11,280 nucleotides of DNA. Source: an uncultured Collinsella sp. GTDB taxonomy: Bacteria > Actinomycetota > Coriobacteriia > Coriobacteriales > Coriobacteriaceae. The stretch lies in assembly GCA_900550835.1 (NCBI GenBank), contig URTP01000063.1, positions 1 to 11,280 on the forward strand, written 5' to 3'. Numbering within the stretch: position 1 is the first letter of the stretch; each line of letters opens with the position of its first letter. The notes beneath the pieces were generated by a model. It made no database searches. It saw nothing but the letters and a program-made list of their open reading frames with translations, and was not told where the DNA came from. The translations under genes and the position numbers were made by a program. Shown here piece by piece: positions 1 to 6,637 of this stretch.

Positions 1-469
1 GTTCCGAGTCACCCGCTTCATCTTGGGGAAGGCGCTCGCCCCGCCCGATCAGCTCAGCTGTATGGCGAAGGCCGGCAATGCTGTCCTCGCCCGCATGCAA
101 GCGCATGCGCGACACGGCGGTCGCAAGCGCCGGATCATCTGCCGCACGATCCAGGGCATCCTTGAGGAGTGCCGCGATCACGCAATCCTGCTCATACAGA
201 TCGACGGTAAAGCCCGCGGCTGCCAACAGCAGCGAATCCTCGCCAAAGCCTGCCGTGGCATCAATCGCCCATGGTTGTTCGATGCCTTTTGTGCGCGCGG
301 CCTTCACCAGCAGCTCTTGCTGCAGGCGGCCCTGCTTGAGCCGCGGAAGCATGCGGGCAAAATCGGCACGCAGCTCCATCGTGCCGTCGGTGAGCGTGAG
401 GCCCTCGGACTTCCCGGTCAGCTCAAGCCCCGCGGCCCGAGCAACAGAAAAGGGATCGACGACGCCCAT
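1..469 (-). CDS. rsmJ: RsmJ-like 16S rRNA guanine-N2 methyltransferase, C-terminus cut by window edge
   Basis: The 156 readable residues are open to the window edge and resemble the N-terminal half of RsmJ (YhiQ), which uses SAM to methylate G1516 of 16S rRNA in Enterobacteria. A charged N-terminal segment (residues 21-60, LTLTDGTMELRADFARMLPR) precedes SAM-binding motif I, DATAGFGED (70-78). It is followed by LYEQDCVIAALLKDAL (91-106), where E93 is the likely SAM-ribose ligand; this matches the RsmJ pattern of DATAGLGRD then MLER.PVVAALL. The family's catalytic DPMFP motif would lie beyond the edge. A charged stretch at about 135-156 looks like an insertion relative to the E. coli protein. 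The ATG is preceded by AAGGAGTGTCC, a strong binding site. Family placement is by remembered motif pattern. RsmJ proper is best known from gammaproteobacteria, so the target base here is inferred. Confidence 0.72.
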   Translation of the reverse strand, partial: MGVVDPFSVARAAGLELTGKSEGLTLTDGTMELRADFARMLPRLKQGRLQQELLVKAARTKGIEQPWAIDATAGFGEDSLLLAAAGFTVDLYEQDCVIAALLKDALDRAADDPALATAVSRMRLHAGEDSIAGLRHTAELIGRGERLPQDEAGDSE

Positions 470-532
470 GGACACTCCTTAACAAGCAAAACGGATACGT
501 GAGCGCCGTTTATGCCAGCACCCAAACGTCCG

Positions 533-676
533 CTATTGTCCCACATGCGACATGGTCCACAGCATCCCAATGCAAAGCACCGCCATCAATCCCGTGCACA
601 CGGCAGCAATCACGGAATCACTCATGCGTCTTCCCAACGATCGCGGCTCATCCACTTGCTTGACTCCGTACATCAT
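533..676 (-). CDS. 47-residue single-span membrane microprotein, function unknown
   Basis: This 47-codon frame opens with ATG ATG and is preceded by GAAGGAGGAGCC, one of the best ribosome binding sites in the window. A polar, positively charged N-terminal part (KQVDEPRSLGRRMSD, residues 6-20) is followed by one hydrophobic span of about 21 residues (SVIAAVCTGLMAVLCIGMLWTM, 21-42) and a short tail. The N-terminal charge predicts N-in, C-out topology. The gene ends 63 bases upstream of the rsmJ-like gene on the same strand and could be co-transcribed with it. I recognise no family. A chance frame is possible at this size, but the binding site and the coherent membrane span argue for a real gene. 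Confidence 0.55.
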   Translation of the reverse strand: MMYGVKQVDEPRSLGRRMSDSVIAAVCTGLMAVLCIGMLWTMSHVGQ

Positions 677-830
677 GGCTCCTCCTTCGGTCCAGCTCTT
701 ACCATGGCCTCATCATCGCAGCGCCGCGCATGCGCTGCCATCGATTTGACTTACGTCCAGCTTTCCTTTTTGAAAGGTTGAACCGTGCAGGCAAGAGACG
801 CTTTCAGGCGCATGCATCGCCGCGTTGAAC

Positions 831-903
831 TACAATGTGCTTCACCATATGTGCAGCACATAGGGTGCGCCAGGTTGGCGTACTCGTATCGAAAGGACCA
901 GCC
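831..903 (+). promoter_or_regulatory. Leader of the four-span membrane protein gene with possible -10 and small dyad
   Basis: A TACAAT hexamer at 831-836 resembles a sigma-A -10 element, but no good -35 lies 16-18 bases upstream. Further down, TATGTG CAG CACATA (848-862) is a perfect six-base inverted repeat that could be an operator. The 677-830 stretch contains nothing else convincing, apart from the small hairpin CTTTC-CTTTTT-GAAAG at 761-776. Confidence 0.25.
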
Positions 904-1305
904 ATGAGCTTCACTCGCAAGACTCTCAAAATCCTTGCCCTGATTTATTTTGTTCTGGGCATCGCCAGTCTCGTCATTGGAATCGCCGGCATCGCGACCG
1001 GCAAGTTCGAGTCCACCTACGGATCGAACGCCATGCTCGCCGCGGCCGTGATTATCGCCAAGGGCCTCATCGATCTTGCCGCGGGCGTTGCGGGCATCAA
1101 GGGCGCCAACAAGCCTTCGCAGGTGGATGGTGCGTTTAAGCTCGGCATCGTCGCCGCAATCGCCACGATTGCGCAGGCCGTGCTCACGCTTCCCGCGTTT
1201 GGCGGCGACGCCATCAACTTTGGCGCCTTTGTCATCGTGGTGTACGACCTGTTCTTTATTCAGCAGGCACACGACATTAAGGCCGAGAACAAGGACCGCC
1301 TGTAG
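904..1305 (+). CDS. Four-span integral membrane protein, function unknown
   Basis: A 133-residue protein that is almost wholly hydrophobic. It has four predicted membrane spans at about residues 10-32 (LALIYFVLGIASLVIGIAGI), 43-65, 77-97 and 105-125, a basic start (MSFTRKTLK) and a charged C-terminus (KAENKDRL). The third and fourth spans are joined by a short glycine-rich loop. I do not recognise a named family; size and layout resemble small DUF-type four-span proteins common in Actinobacteria and Firmicutes. I chose the ATG at 904, preceded by GAAAGGACCAGCC, over an in-frame ATG 23 codons upstream that has no binding site. The gene is monocistronic and followed by a hairpin terminator. Confidence 0.75.
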   Translation: MSFTRKTLKILALIYFVLGIASLVIGIAGIATGKFESTYGSNAMLAAAVIIAKGLIDLAAGVAGIKGANKPSQVDGAFKLGIVAAIATIAQAVLTLPAFGGDAINFGAFVIVVYDLFFIQQAHDIKAENKDRL

Positions 1306-1345
1306 ACTCCCTCCTTCCACTGCCCCCTACATCCAAGCAACCAAC

Positions 1346-1380
1346 AAGGACCGATCGCGCAGCAACGCGGTCGGCCCTTT
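1346..1380 (+). terminator. Hairpin terminator after the four-span membrane protein gene
   Basis: AAGGACCGATCGCG (1346-1359) and CGCGGTCGGCCCTT (1366-1379) form a 14-base stem with one A-C mismatch and one G-U wobble around a six-base loop. The stem runs into TTTACATTT, a weak U-tract. It could also serve convergent transcription from the rlmA-like gene. Confidence 0.6.
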
Positions 1381-1396
1381 ACATTTGCCCAGATAA

Positions 1397-1433
1397 AACC
1401 TGCCAAAATAAACCTGTCCCTTTTTGGTAGGTT
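1397..1433 (-). terminator. Hairpin overlapping the stop codon of the rlmA-like gene
   Basis: AACCTGCCAAAA (1397-1408) and TTTTGGTAGGTT (1422-1433) are complementary at 11 of 12 positions around a 13-base loop. Read on the minus strand, the stem begins at the stop codon of the rlmA-like gene and is followed by TTATCT, so it is a plausible terminator. The loop and arm carry the GGGACAGGTTT motif discussed as a possible interspersed repeat. Confidence 0.5.
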
Positions 1434-2244
1434 AGTGGCGGTACTCGGCGATGATGAAGTCGATGTCGGTTTGAAGGGTGTCCAGGTTTGCCAGGCGCTC
1501 TTTGTCGGCGGGGCGCGTGCGGTAGTAGTACGGCGTCATCTGGAACACCGCCTCGATGTCGGCCTGGGTCTGGAGCGTAATGTTCGCAGACACCCGCTGC
1601 GTTCCGACCAACTCGAGCTCGGTAGTCTTCGGCAGCTTCTCGTCGTTGAGATATGGCGTGTCGTAGAGCACCTCCTTGAGCCCAAACAGATGACGGGCAC
1701 CCGGCACCACGGTGTAGAGCGAGCCCCCGGGCGCCAGCACGCGAGAAAACTCACGCTCGTTAAAGGGAGCAAAGAGCTCGGTCACCATATCAAAGGCGCC
1801 ATCAGCCACGGGGATATCCTTCATGTTGGCCACAAAATAGGTCGCATCGCCGCGCTTGGCGGCCAGGCGCACCATCTCTTTGCCCAAGTCGAACCCGTAA
1901 GCGTCCACGCCCGGCACCGCACCCATGGCGCTGGTGTAGTAGCCCTCGCCGCAGCAAATATCGAGCAAGGTCATGGGGCCGTTCGTAGACGCGGCACGTT
2001 CAGACACCCGCTCGCGCACCAGCTCGACCATCGCATCGCGCAACAGCGCATAGTATCCACGGTTCAGAAAGTCACGACGGCTGCGCGCCTGCGACTTGGG
2101 ATCGCCCATGGAGTCGCCGCTCTTGGACGAGCGCAGCAGATACAGATAGCCCTCGCGCGCACGGTCAAACCGGTGTCCACCCGCACATGCAGCACCGCGC
2201 TCGTCGTCCACCAACGGCTCATGGCAAACGGGACACAACAACAT
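1432..2244 (-). CDS. rlmA: RlmA-type 23S rRNA (guanine-N1)-methyltransferase
   Basis: This 270-residue protein has nearly the length of E. coli RlmA (269). It begins with the family's zinc-binding module, C4-x2-C7 then C20-x3-H24, followed by RFDRAREGYLYLL (25-37). The SAM site LLDICCGEGYY is at 93-103, with acidic D119 in YGFDL. Downstream are FAP (158-160), APGG (171-174), the PGARHLFGLKEVLY segment (181-194) and QMTPYYYR (235-242), all in RlmA order. The family methylates G745 or G748 in hairpin 35 of 23S rRNA, lining the peptide exit tunnel; the G748 enzymes (TlrB type) give resistance to some 16-membered macrolides. Which base is modified here cannot be read from sequence. The ATG follows AAGGAGTTGCC. 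A possible -10, GACAAT, lies at 2280-2285. Confidence 0.85.
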   Translation of the reverse strand: MLLCPVCHEPLVDDERGAACAGGHRFDRAREGYLYLLRSSKSGDSMGDPKSQARSRRDFLNRGYYALLRDAMVELVRERVSERAASTNGPMTLLDICCGEGYYTSAMGAVPGVDAYGFDLGKEMVRLAAKRGDATYFVANMKDIPVADGAFDMVTELFAPFNEREFSRVLAPGGSLYTVVPGARHLFGLKEVLYDTPYLNDEKLPKTTELELVGTQRVSANITLQTQADIEAVFQMTPYYYRTRPADKERLANLDTLQTDIDFIIAEYRH

Positions 2245-2317
2245 GGCAACTCCTTAGCGCGAACAACACAACGCCCACCATTGTCGCACGCCTTCCCCAC
2301 CTAGTCATAGAAGAGAC

Positions 2318-2367
2318 AAGGAGTGTCCCCAGCTGCCGACAGAAAAGGAACGTCCCTAAGTGCCGGC
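2318..2367. repeat. Two tandem REP-like units with a GTCCC core
   Basis: Two 23-base units starting at 2318 and 2345 (27 bases apart) match at 17 of 23 positions; the shared frame is AAGGA-N2-GTCCC-N4-TGCCG. Read on the minus strand each is GCCGGCA or GTCGGCA, then GGGAC, then TCCTT. The form resembles the short extragenic repeats mobilised by REP-associated tyrosine transposases. No transposase is present here. The unit lies between the rlmA-like and MATE genes. Confidence 0.45.
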
Positions 2368-2435
2368 TGGCTGCATTAGGAGTATCATCGTCTGCGCAAA
2401 TAAGCACGAAAGAGCATATTAGAGATTGAGAGCGT

Positions 2436-3818
2436 ATGGCAGGCACCGCATCTAAGCACATTGACATGACCACCGGCTCGCTATGGCGCAATATTCCCCT
2501 GTTCGCCTTCCCCGTGGCCGCCACGAGCATCTTGGAGCAGCTGTCGAACCTCATCGCCACGGTCATCATCGGTAACTTCTCGGGCGACCAGGGAACCCTC
2601 GCCATGGCGGCGGTCGGCTCCAATGTTCCGCTTACCAGTCTTATGCTCAACCTTTTTATTGGCATGTCGCTTGGCTCCAACGTGGTCATCGCCAACGCTA
2701 TCGGCCGCAACGATCAGAACATGGTCAAACGCGCCGTCCATACCTCGATTTTAATGGCGCTCGTGGGCTTTGTCGTCATCGCACTGGGCGAGATCTTTGC
2801 CGAGCCCATGCTCGCTGCGCTCAACGTGCCTGCCGAGACCATGCCGCTCGCCTCGCTCTACCTGCGCGTCTTTTTGCTCAGCATGCCCTCGATCTTGCTC
2901 TACAACTTTGAGGCCGCGATCTTCCGCTCCGTCGGCATCACCCGCATGCCGCTGCAGGCGCTCGCCGTGTCCACCGTCCTCAACATTGGCCTGGACCTCA
3001 TCTTTGTCCCCGTGCTCCACTGGGGCGTCACGGGCGTCGCCATCGCCACCGCCATCGCCTACACCGTCAGCGCCGCCACACTCTTTGTCCACCTGCTCAA
3101 GACCGACTCCGTCGTCCGCGTCACCCCACGCGACTTAGGCTTAGACCCCGTCGCCCTCAAGCGCATCGTCAAGATCGGCCTGCCCGCCGGCATCCAAAGC
3201 GCTGTCTTTGCCGTCGCCAACATCATCATCCAGTCCGCCATCAACAGCTTGGGCACCGAGGTCATGGCGGCATCAAGCGCCGCCATGAGCTTGGAGTACG
3301 TGTGCTACAACCTGCTCAACAGCTTTAGCCAGGCTTGCACCACCTTTGTGGGACAAAACCACGGCGCTCGCCAGATCGACCGCTGCACCAAGACGCTCAA
3401 GGTCTGCCTGATCGAAGGCGGTATCGTTGCACTCACCACGATTATCGTTATCGTCGGTCTGGGGCGCGAGATCCTATCGCTCTTTAACAGCGACCCCAAC
3501 ATCGTCTCGATCGGCTACATCCGCGTGTGTTCGATCTTCCCGGCATACGCCTTTAGCATGTTTTACGAAAACATGTCCGGCTACCTGCGCGGCTTTGGCA
3601 TCTCGCTCATGCCCGCCCTCATCACCATGATCTGCGTCTGCGGCATTCGCTTCTATTGGGTATTCTGCGTGTTCCCGCACTTCCGTACCTTTGCGAACAT
3701 CATGATGGTCTACCCCATCAGCCTGGGCACCACGGCATTCTTTATGGTCGTGGCGGTATTGCTCTGCCACCCGGCACGCACCTATCACACCGCCCAAGCC
3801 AAAGCGACAGCCCGCTAA
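2436..3818 (+). CDS. MATE-family multidrug/cation efflux protein
   Basis: A 460-residue membrane protein with the typical length and twelve-span pattern of MATE exporters, which use H+ or Na+ gradients to expel cationic drugs. The first MatE domain covers about residues 16-180 (PLFAFPVAATSILEQLSNLIATVIIG, then LNLFIGMSLGSNVVIANAIGRND). The second begins near 240 (KIGLPAGIQSAVFAVANIIIQSAIN), with GQNHGARQIDR at the matching point of repeat two. The layout resembles the DinF/NorM-like branch of Gram-positive bacteria; substrate cannot be predicted. The ATG has only a weak purine stretch upstream (GAGATTGAGAGCGT), unusual in this window, which may mean modest translation. No terminator is visible in the 27 bases before the convergent LysR gene. 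Confidence 0.88.
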   Translation: MAGTASKHIDMTTGSLWRNIPLFAFPVAATSILEQLSNLIATVIIGNFSGDQGTLAMAAVGSNVPLTSLMLNLFIGMSLGSNVVIANAIGRNDQNMVKRAVHTSILMALVGFVVIALGEIFAEPMLAALNVPAETMPLASLYLRVFLLSMPSILLYNFEAAIFRSVGITRMPLQALAVSTVLNIGLDLIFVPVLHWGVTGVAIATAIAYTVSAATLFVHLLKTDSVVRVTPRDLGLDPVALKRIVKIGLPAGIQSAVFAVANIIIQSAINSLGTEVMAASSAAMSLEYVCYNLLNSFSQACTTFVGQNHGARQIDRCTKTLKVCLIEGGIVALTTIIVIVGLGREILSLFNSDPNIVSIGYIRVCSIFPAYAFSMFYENMSGYLRGFGISLMPALITMICVCGIRFYWVFCVFPHFRTFANIMMVYPISLGTTAFFMVVAVLLCHPARTYHTAQAKATAR

Positions 3819-3845
3819 ACACCGCACTCAACGTCACGCCAGTCA

Positions 3846-4712
3846 TTAATTGACAATATGCGAGCTCATATAGTCGATAAAACGCCTCGTGGCGATAGGC
3901 ATGGTGTCCCAGCTGCGCCAAGCTGCCACCACGTCGCGCGAGGGAGCATGCACGATGGGACGTACGCGGATATCGGCCCGCATGCCCTCGACGGTACGGC
4001 GATACAGCATACTTACGCCTAGGCCCTCCTCCACCATCGCCATGATGGTGTAGTCGTCGGTGACCTCACTCGTCACGTGCGGCGACAGCCCGTGCGCCGC
4101 GAATGCATCGAGCACCAGGCTCTGCTCGCCCTCATCCAGTAACACAAACGGTTCGGACGCCAGGTCGGCGAGTGTCACCTTTTCCTTTGCCGTCAGCGGA
4201 TGCGCGGCCGGCAACAATGCTACCAACTCGTCGTGATAGACCACGCGCTTCTCGAGCCCAGCGGTAAATCCGCGCGCCGTAAAACAAAAATCAACCACGC
4301 CATCGTGTACCCATTGAGCGTTGCGCGTGTAATCGCCCTGCTTGAGGGTAAAGCGTACGCCCGGGTGCAGCGCACCAAAGTCGCGGATCACGCGTGGCAA
4401 CACGGTACGACTCACGTTGGTAAATGTCGCAATGCGAATATCAGTCGAGGAGAACCCCAGCAGCTCCTGGCGCTTGCCCTCGAGCTCGGCCTCAGCGGTC
4501 ACAATCTGGCGCAGGAACGGCAGATATTGTTTACCGTCGCGCGTAAGCGAAACGCCCTGCTTACCGCGCTCGATAAGCGTGGTACCCAGCTCGCGCTCGA
4601 GCGCTTTGACGGCCTGGCTCACCGCACTTTGCGTATAGCCCAGTTCGTCGGCCGCGCCCTTAAGACTGCCGCAATCGACCACCATACAAACAATCTGATA
4701 CCGCGATGCCAT
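3846..4712 (-). CDS. LysR-family transcriptional regulator
   Basis: At 288 residues this is a standard-length LysR protein. The winged helix-turn-helix occupies residues 1-60, with the signature SLKGAADELGYTQSAVSQAVKALERELGTTLIER (16-49), and is followed by the linker helix. The periplasmic-binding-protein-like effector domain runs from about 90 (DIRIATFTNVSRTVLP) to the end. The ATG is preceded by GGAGGCACG. The gene is divergent from an EamA transporter gene across 158 bases that contain a LysR-type box, so the simplest reading is control of that transporter and of its own gene. The inducer is unknown. Confidence 0.9.
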   Translation of the reverse strand: MASRYQIVCMVVDCGSLKGAADELGYTQSAVSQAVKALERELGTTLIERGKQGVSLTRDGKQYLPFLRQIVTAEAELEGKRQELLGFSSTDIRIATFTNVSRTVLPRVIRDFGALHPGVRFTLKQGDYTRNAQWVHDGVVDFCFTARGFTAGLEKRVVYHDELVALLPAAHPLTAKEKVTLADLASEPFVLLDEGEQSLVLDAFAAHGLSPHVTSEVTDDYTIMAMVEEGLGVSMLYRRTVEGMRADIRVRPIVHAPSRDVVAAWRSWDTMPIATRRFIDYMSSHIVN

Positions 4713-4768
4713 CGTGCCTCCACATCGATGTAGCCGTAAAACGTTTTGCCAGGGCTTTTTCTACTAGC

Positions 4769-4784
4769 ATTAGTATTTCTTAAT
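4769..4784. promoter_or_regulatory. Candidate LysR box between the regulator and transporter genes
   Basis: ATTA-N8-TAAT is a perfect dyad. T4770 and A4782 give the T-N11-A spacing typical of LysR sites. Overlapping it are TACTA-GCAT-TAGTA (4762-4775) and AGTAT-N9-ATACT (4772-4790). The centre lies about 63 bases before the inferred transcription start of the EamA gene, where LysR proteins usually bind. Confidence 0.5.
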
Positions 4785-4804
4785 CATACTGAAGATACAT
4801 TCGC

Positions 4805-4833
4805 TTTACTACATCCATATCTGGGAGCAGAAT
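4805..4833 (+). promoter_or_regulatory. Candidate promoter of the EamA transporter gene
   Basis: TTTACT (4805-4810), a 17-base spacer and CAGAAT (4828-4833) give four of six matches in each hexamer. A weak promoter is consistent with activation from the adjacent LysR box. Transcription would start near 4840. Confidence 0.35.
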
Positions 4834-4870
4834 CCTTTTTGCGAAACCGTTCTGTAACAAAAGGAGTCCC

Positions 4871-5773
4871 ATGGATCGCAAAAAAGCAATCGCGCTCTCA
4901 TTTTCCGTTCCCGTCGCATGGGGCTTTTCGTACCCCCTCATGAAGATCGGCATGGACAGCATGAACGCCACGAGCATCGTTGCGCTGCGCTGCATCATCG
5001 CCTTTGCAGCTTGCCTTGTGCTCTTTCACAAGCACGCGCTGCGCATCAACCGTGACCTGATGGTTCGCGCCGCCATCATCGGCGCCATCATGGCAACCGA
5101 GCTCACCTGCATGTGCCTGGGCTCCAGCCTCACCTCCGCCTCAACCGCTGGCTTTTTGCAGAGCCTGACGGTCGTGATCGTGCCGTTTGCCAACGCCGCC
5201 CTGCTGCGTCGCGCCCCCGAGCGCAAGGTACTCATCGGCACCGCCATCGTCACCTGCGGTATGCTGCTGCTCTCGGGTGCCGACTTTACCAGCCTGAATC
5301 CCGGCGCGATCATCATGCTGCTCTCGGCCTTTATCTATGCCGGCCACATTATCGTAGCCAAGCGCTTTGTCGAAGAAGTCGATCCGCTGGCCCTGGGTGT
5401 TTGGCAGCTGGGCTTCGGCGGCCTGTTCTCGGGCATCGCCGCATTTACCTTTGGCGGCTTTACGCTTCCCAGCACGCCGAGCGAGATCGTCGTTGTCGTC
5501 GCACTCGCACTCATCTGCTCTGCCTACGGCTTTATCACCCAGACGCTCGTACAGCCCCACGTGCCCGCCGAGACCACGGGCTTTGCCTTCTCGCTCGAGC
5601 CGGTCTGCTCCGCCGTCTTTTCGTTCTTCCTGGTCGGCGAGGTCCTGAGCCCCATCGCCTTCTTTGGCGCCGCCCTCATCCTCACCGGCGTCATGGCGGC
5701 AACCGTCGAGCTCCCGCGCCTTCGCTCGCAAGGACACGCTCACATGGCAGGAGCACCCGAGCACGTCTCGTAG
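4871..5773 (+). CDS. EamA/DMT-superfamily transporter
   Basis: A 300-residue protein with ten predicted spans in two EamA repeats (about 6-137 and 150-283). Repeat one starts IALSFSVPVAWGFSYPLMKIGMDSM and contains the ALRCIIAFAACLVLF segment. Repeat two ends with the characteristic ETTGFAFSLEPVCSAVFSFFLVGEVLSPIAFFGAALILTGVM (236-277), where the E-P-V-x-A-x-x-S-x-x-x-x-G-E motif is diagnostic. Family members export amino acids or other metabolites, or import them; this one cannot be assigned a substrate. The ATG follows AAAAGGAGTCCC. The divergent LysR gene is the likely regulator. A short AAAGGC/GCCTTT hairpin (5801-5821) after the gene may be a weak terminator. Confidence 0.88.
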   Translation: MDRKKAIALSFSVPVAWGFSYPLMKIGMDSMNATSIVALRCIIAFAACLVLFHKHALRINRDLMVRAAIIGAIMATELTCMCLGSSLTSASTAGFLQSLTVVIVPFANAALLRRAPERKVLIGTAIVTCGMLLLSGADFTSLNPGAIIMLLSAFIYAGHIIVAKRFVEEVDPLALGVWQLGFGGLFSGIAAFTFGGFTLPSTPSEIVVVVALALICSAYGFITQTLVQPHVPAETTGFAFSLEPVCSAVFSFFLVGEVLSPIAFFGAALILTGVMAATVELPRLRSQGHAHMAGAPEHVS

Positions 5774-5800
5774 GCCCCACTCTTCATACAGCCGCGGCAT

Positions 5801-5826
5801 AAAGGCAACCGGTGCGCCTTTACAAT
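5801..5826 (+). promoter_or_regulatory. Small hairpin plus possible -10 element before ung
   Basis: AAAGGC (5801-5806) and GCCTTT (5816-5821) form a six-base stem that could weakly end the EamA transcript. It is directly followed by TACAAT (5821-5826), a plausible -10 for ung 35 bases before its start codon. No good -35 lies at the expected distance. Confidence 0.3.
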
Positions 5827-5861
5827 AGATGCCAACAGAGCATCTGCCATAAAGGAGCCCC

Positions 5862-6587
5862 ATGGACACCGCAACTCGCGACCGCAACATAGCAACTTGG
5901 TTGGGCGATGCGCCGCAGCCGGTACGGGCAACGACGGACCAGCTGCTCGAGCGCATCGCCCTTTTACGTGCCGAGCAAACCATTTACCCGGCACAAGACG
6001 ACATCCTCAATGCCCTCGCCTATACGCCGGCCGACCATGTCAAAGTTGTCATTTTGGGTCAAGATCCCTATCACGGACCCAACCAGGCCATGGGGTTATC
6101 GTTCTCGGTTCCCGCGACGCAAACCAAGTTGCCGCCGAGCCTGCGCAACATCTATAAGGAACTCAAAGCCGATCTGGACTGCCCCTTTCCTGCCACGGGA
6201 GACCTAACCCCATGGGCACAACAGGGCGTCCTGCTCCTTAACACCACGCTCACCGTGCGCAAGCATGCCGCCAATTCGCACGCCAAGCTGGGCTGGAGCA
6301 CGCTCACCGACTATATTATCGAACGCTGCTGTCAGCTGCCCCAGCCGGTAGTCTTTTTGGCATGGGGTCGCTTTGCCCAGCAGATGGTCGAAGGCAAGCT
6401 CGCCGCGACCGGCGCAGGCAAGGCAGCCGGTAAGTTCTGCCTGGCCTCCACACACCCCTCGCCGCTTTCGGCCAACCGTGCCACGGCAGAACTCCCCGCT
6501 TTTATGGGGTCGCGCCCCTTCTCGGCATCCAATCGTCTACTCGAACAGCACGGCTCGATCCCCGTCAACTGGACTTGCCTCGGCTAA
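5862..6587 (+). CDS. ung: Uracil-DNA glycosylase, family 1
   Basis: This 241-residue protein carries every hallmark of family 1 UDG, which removes uracil from DNA to start base-excision repair. The water-activating motif GQDPYHGPNQAMGLSFSV (66-83) holds the catalytic D68. LLLNTTLTV (125-133) supplies the uracil-reading N127, and HPSPLSANR (198-206) is the minor-groove intercalation loop with H198. These match E. coli D64, N123 and H187. PPSLRNIYKEL (91-101) and FLAWGRFAQ (165-173) are also typical. The ATG follows AAAGGAGCCCC. The gene ends at a strong hairpin shared with the convergent SDR operon. Confidence 0.97.
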   Translation: MDTATRDRNIATWLGDAPQPVRATTDQLLERIALLRAEQTIYPAQDDILNALAYTPADHVKVVILGQDPYHGPNQAMGLSFSVPATQTKLPPSLRNIYKELKADLDCPFPATGDLTPWAQQGVLLLNTTLTVRKHAANSHAKLGWSTLTDYIIERCCQLPQPVVFLAWGRFAQQMVEGKLAATGAGKAAGKFCLASTHPSPLSANRATAELPAFMGSRPFSASNRLLEQHGSIPVNWTCLG

Positions 6588-6602
6588 AAATCGATACATC
6601 AA

Positions 6603-6636
6603 AAACGCGTCCGACGGCTTTCCATCGGACGCGTTT
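6603..6636. terminator. Strong bidirectional hairpin terminator between ung and the SDR gene
   Basis: AAACGCGTCCGACGG (6603-6617) and CCATCGGACGCGTTT (6622-6636) pair over 15 bases with one C-A mismatch around a four-base loop. Read on the minus strand the stem is followed by five or more U residues, a textbook terminator for the SDR transcript. On the plus strand the U-tract is only three bases, so ung termination should be weaker. Confidence 0.85.
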
Positions 6637-6637
6637 C

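Noticed and set aside
23..502. Plus-strand open frames opposite the partial rsmJ-like gene
   Set aside because: The minus strand reads as a methyltransferase with DATAGFGED and a proper ribosome binding site. The plus-strand translations match nothing.
835..903. 23-residue N-terminal extension of the four-span membrane protein
   Set aside because: The upstream ATG at 835 overlaps the TACAAT element and has no ribosome binding site. The extension is not membrane-like or signal-like.
1435..2304. Plus-strand open frame of 289 codons opposite the rlmA-like gene
   Set aside because: It is a shadow of the conserved methyltransferase, whose zinc and SAM motifs are unambiguous on the minus strand.
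3819..3845. Terminator between the convergent MATE and LysR genes
   Set aside because: The 27 bases contain no inverted repeat with a U-tract on either strand. The two transcripts may read into each other, but I cannot support a terminator.
5141..5983. Minus-strand open frame of 280 codons under the EamA and ung genes
   Set aside because: It spans two genes and their intergenic gap in antisense, has a low-complexity charged translation and lacks a good ribosome binding site.
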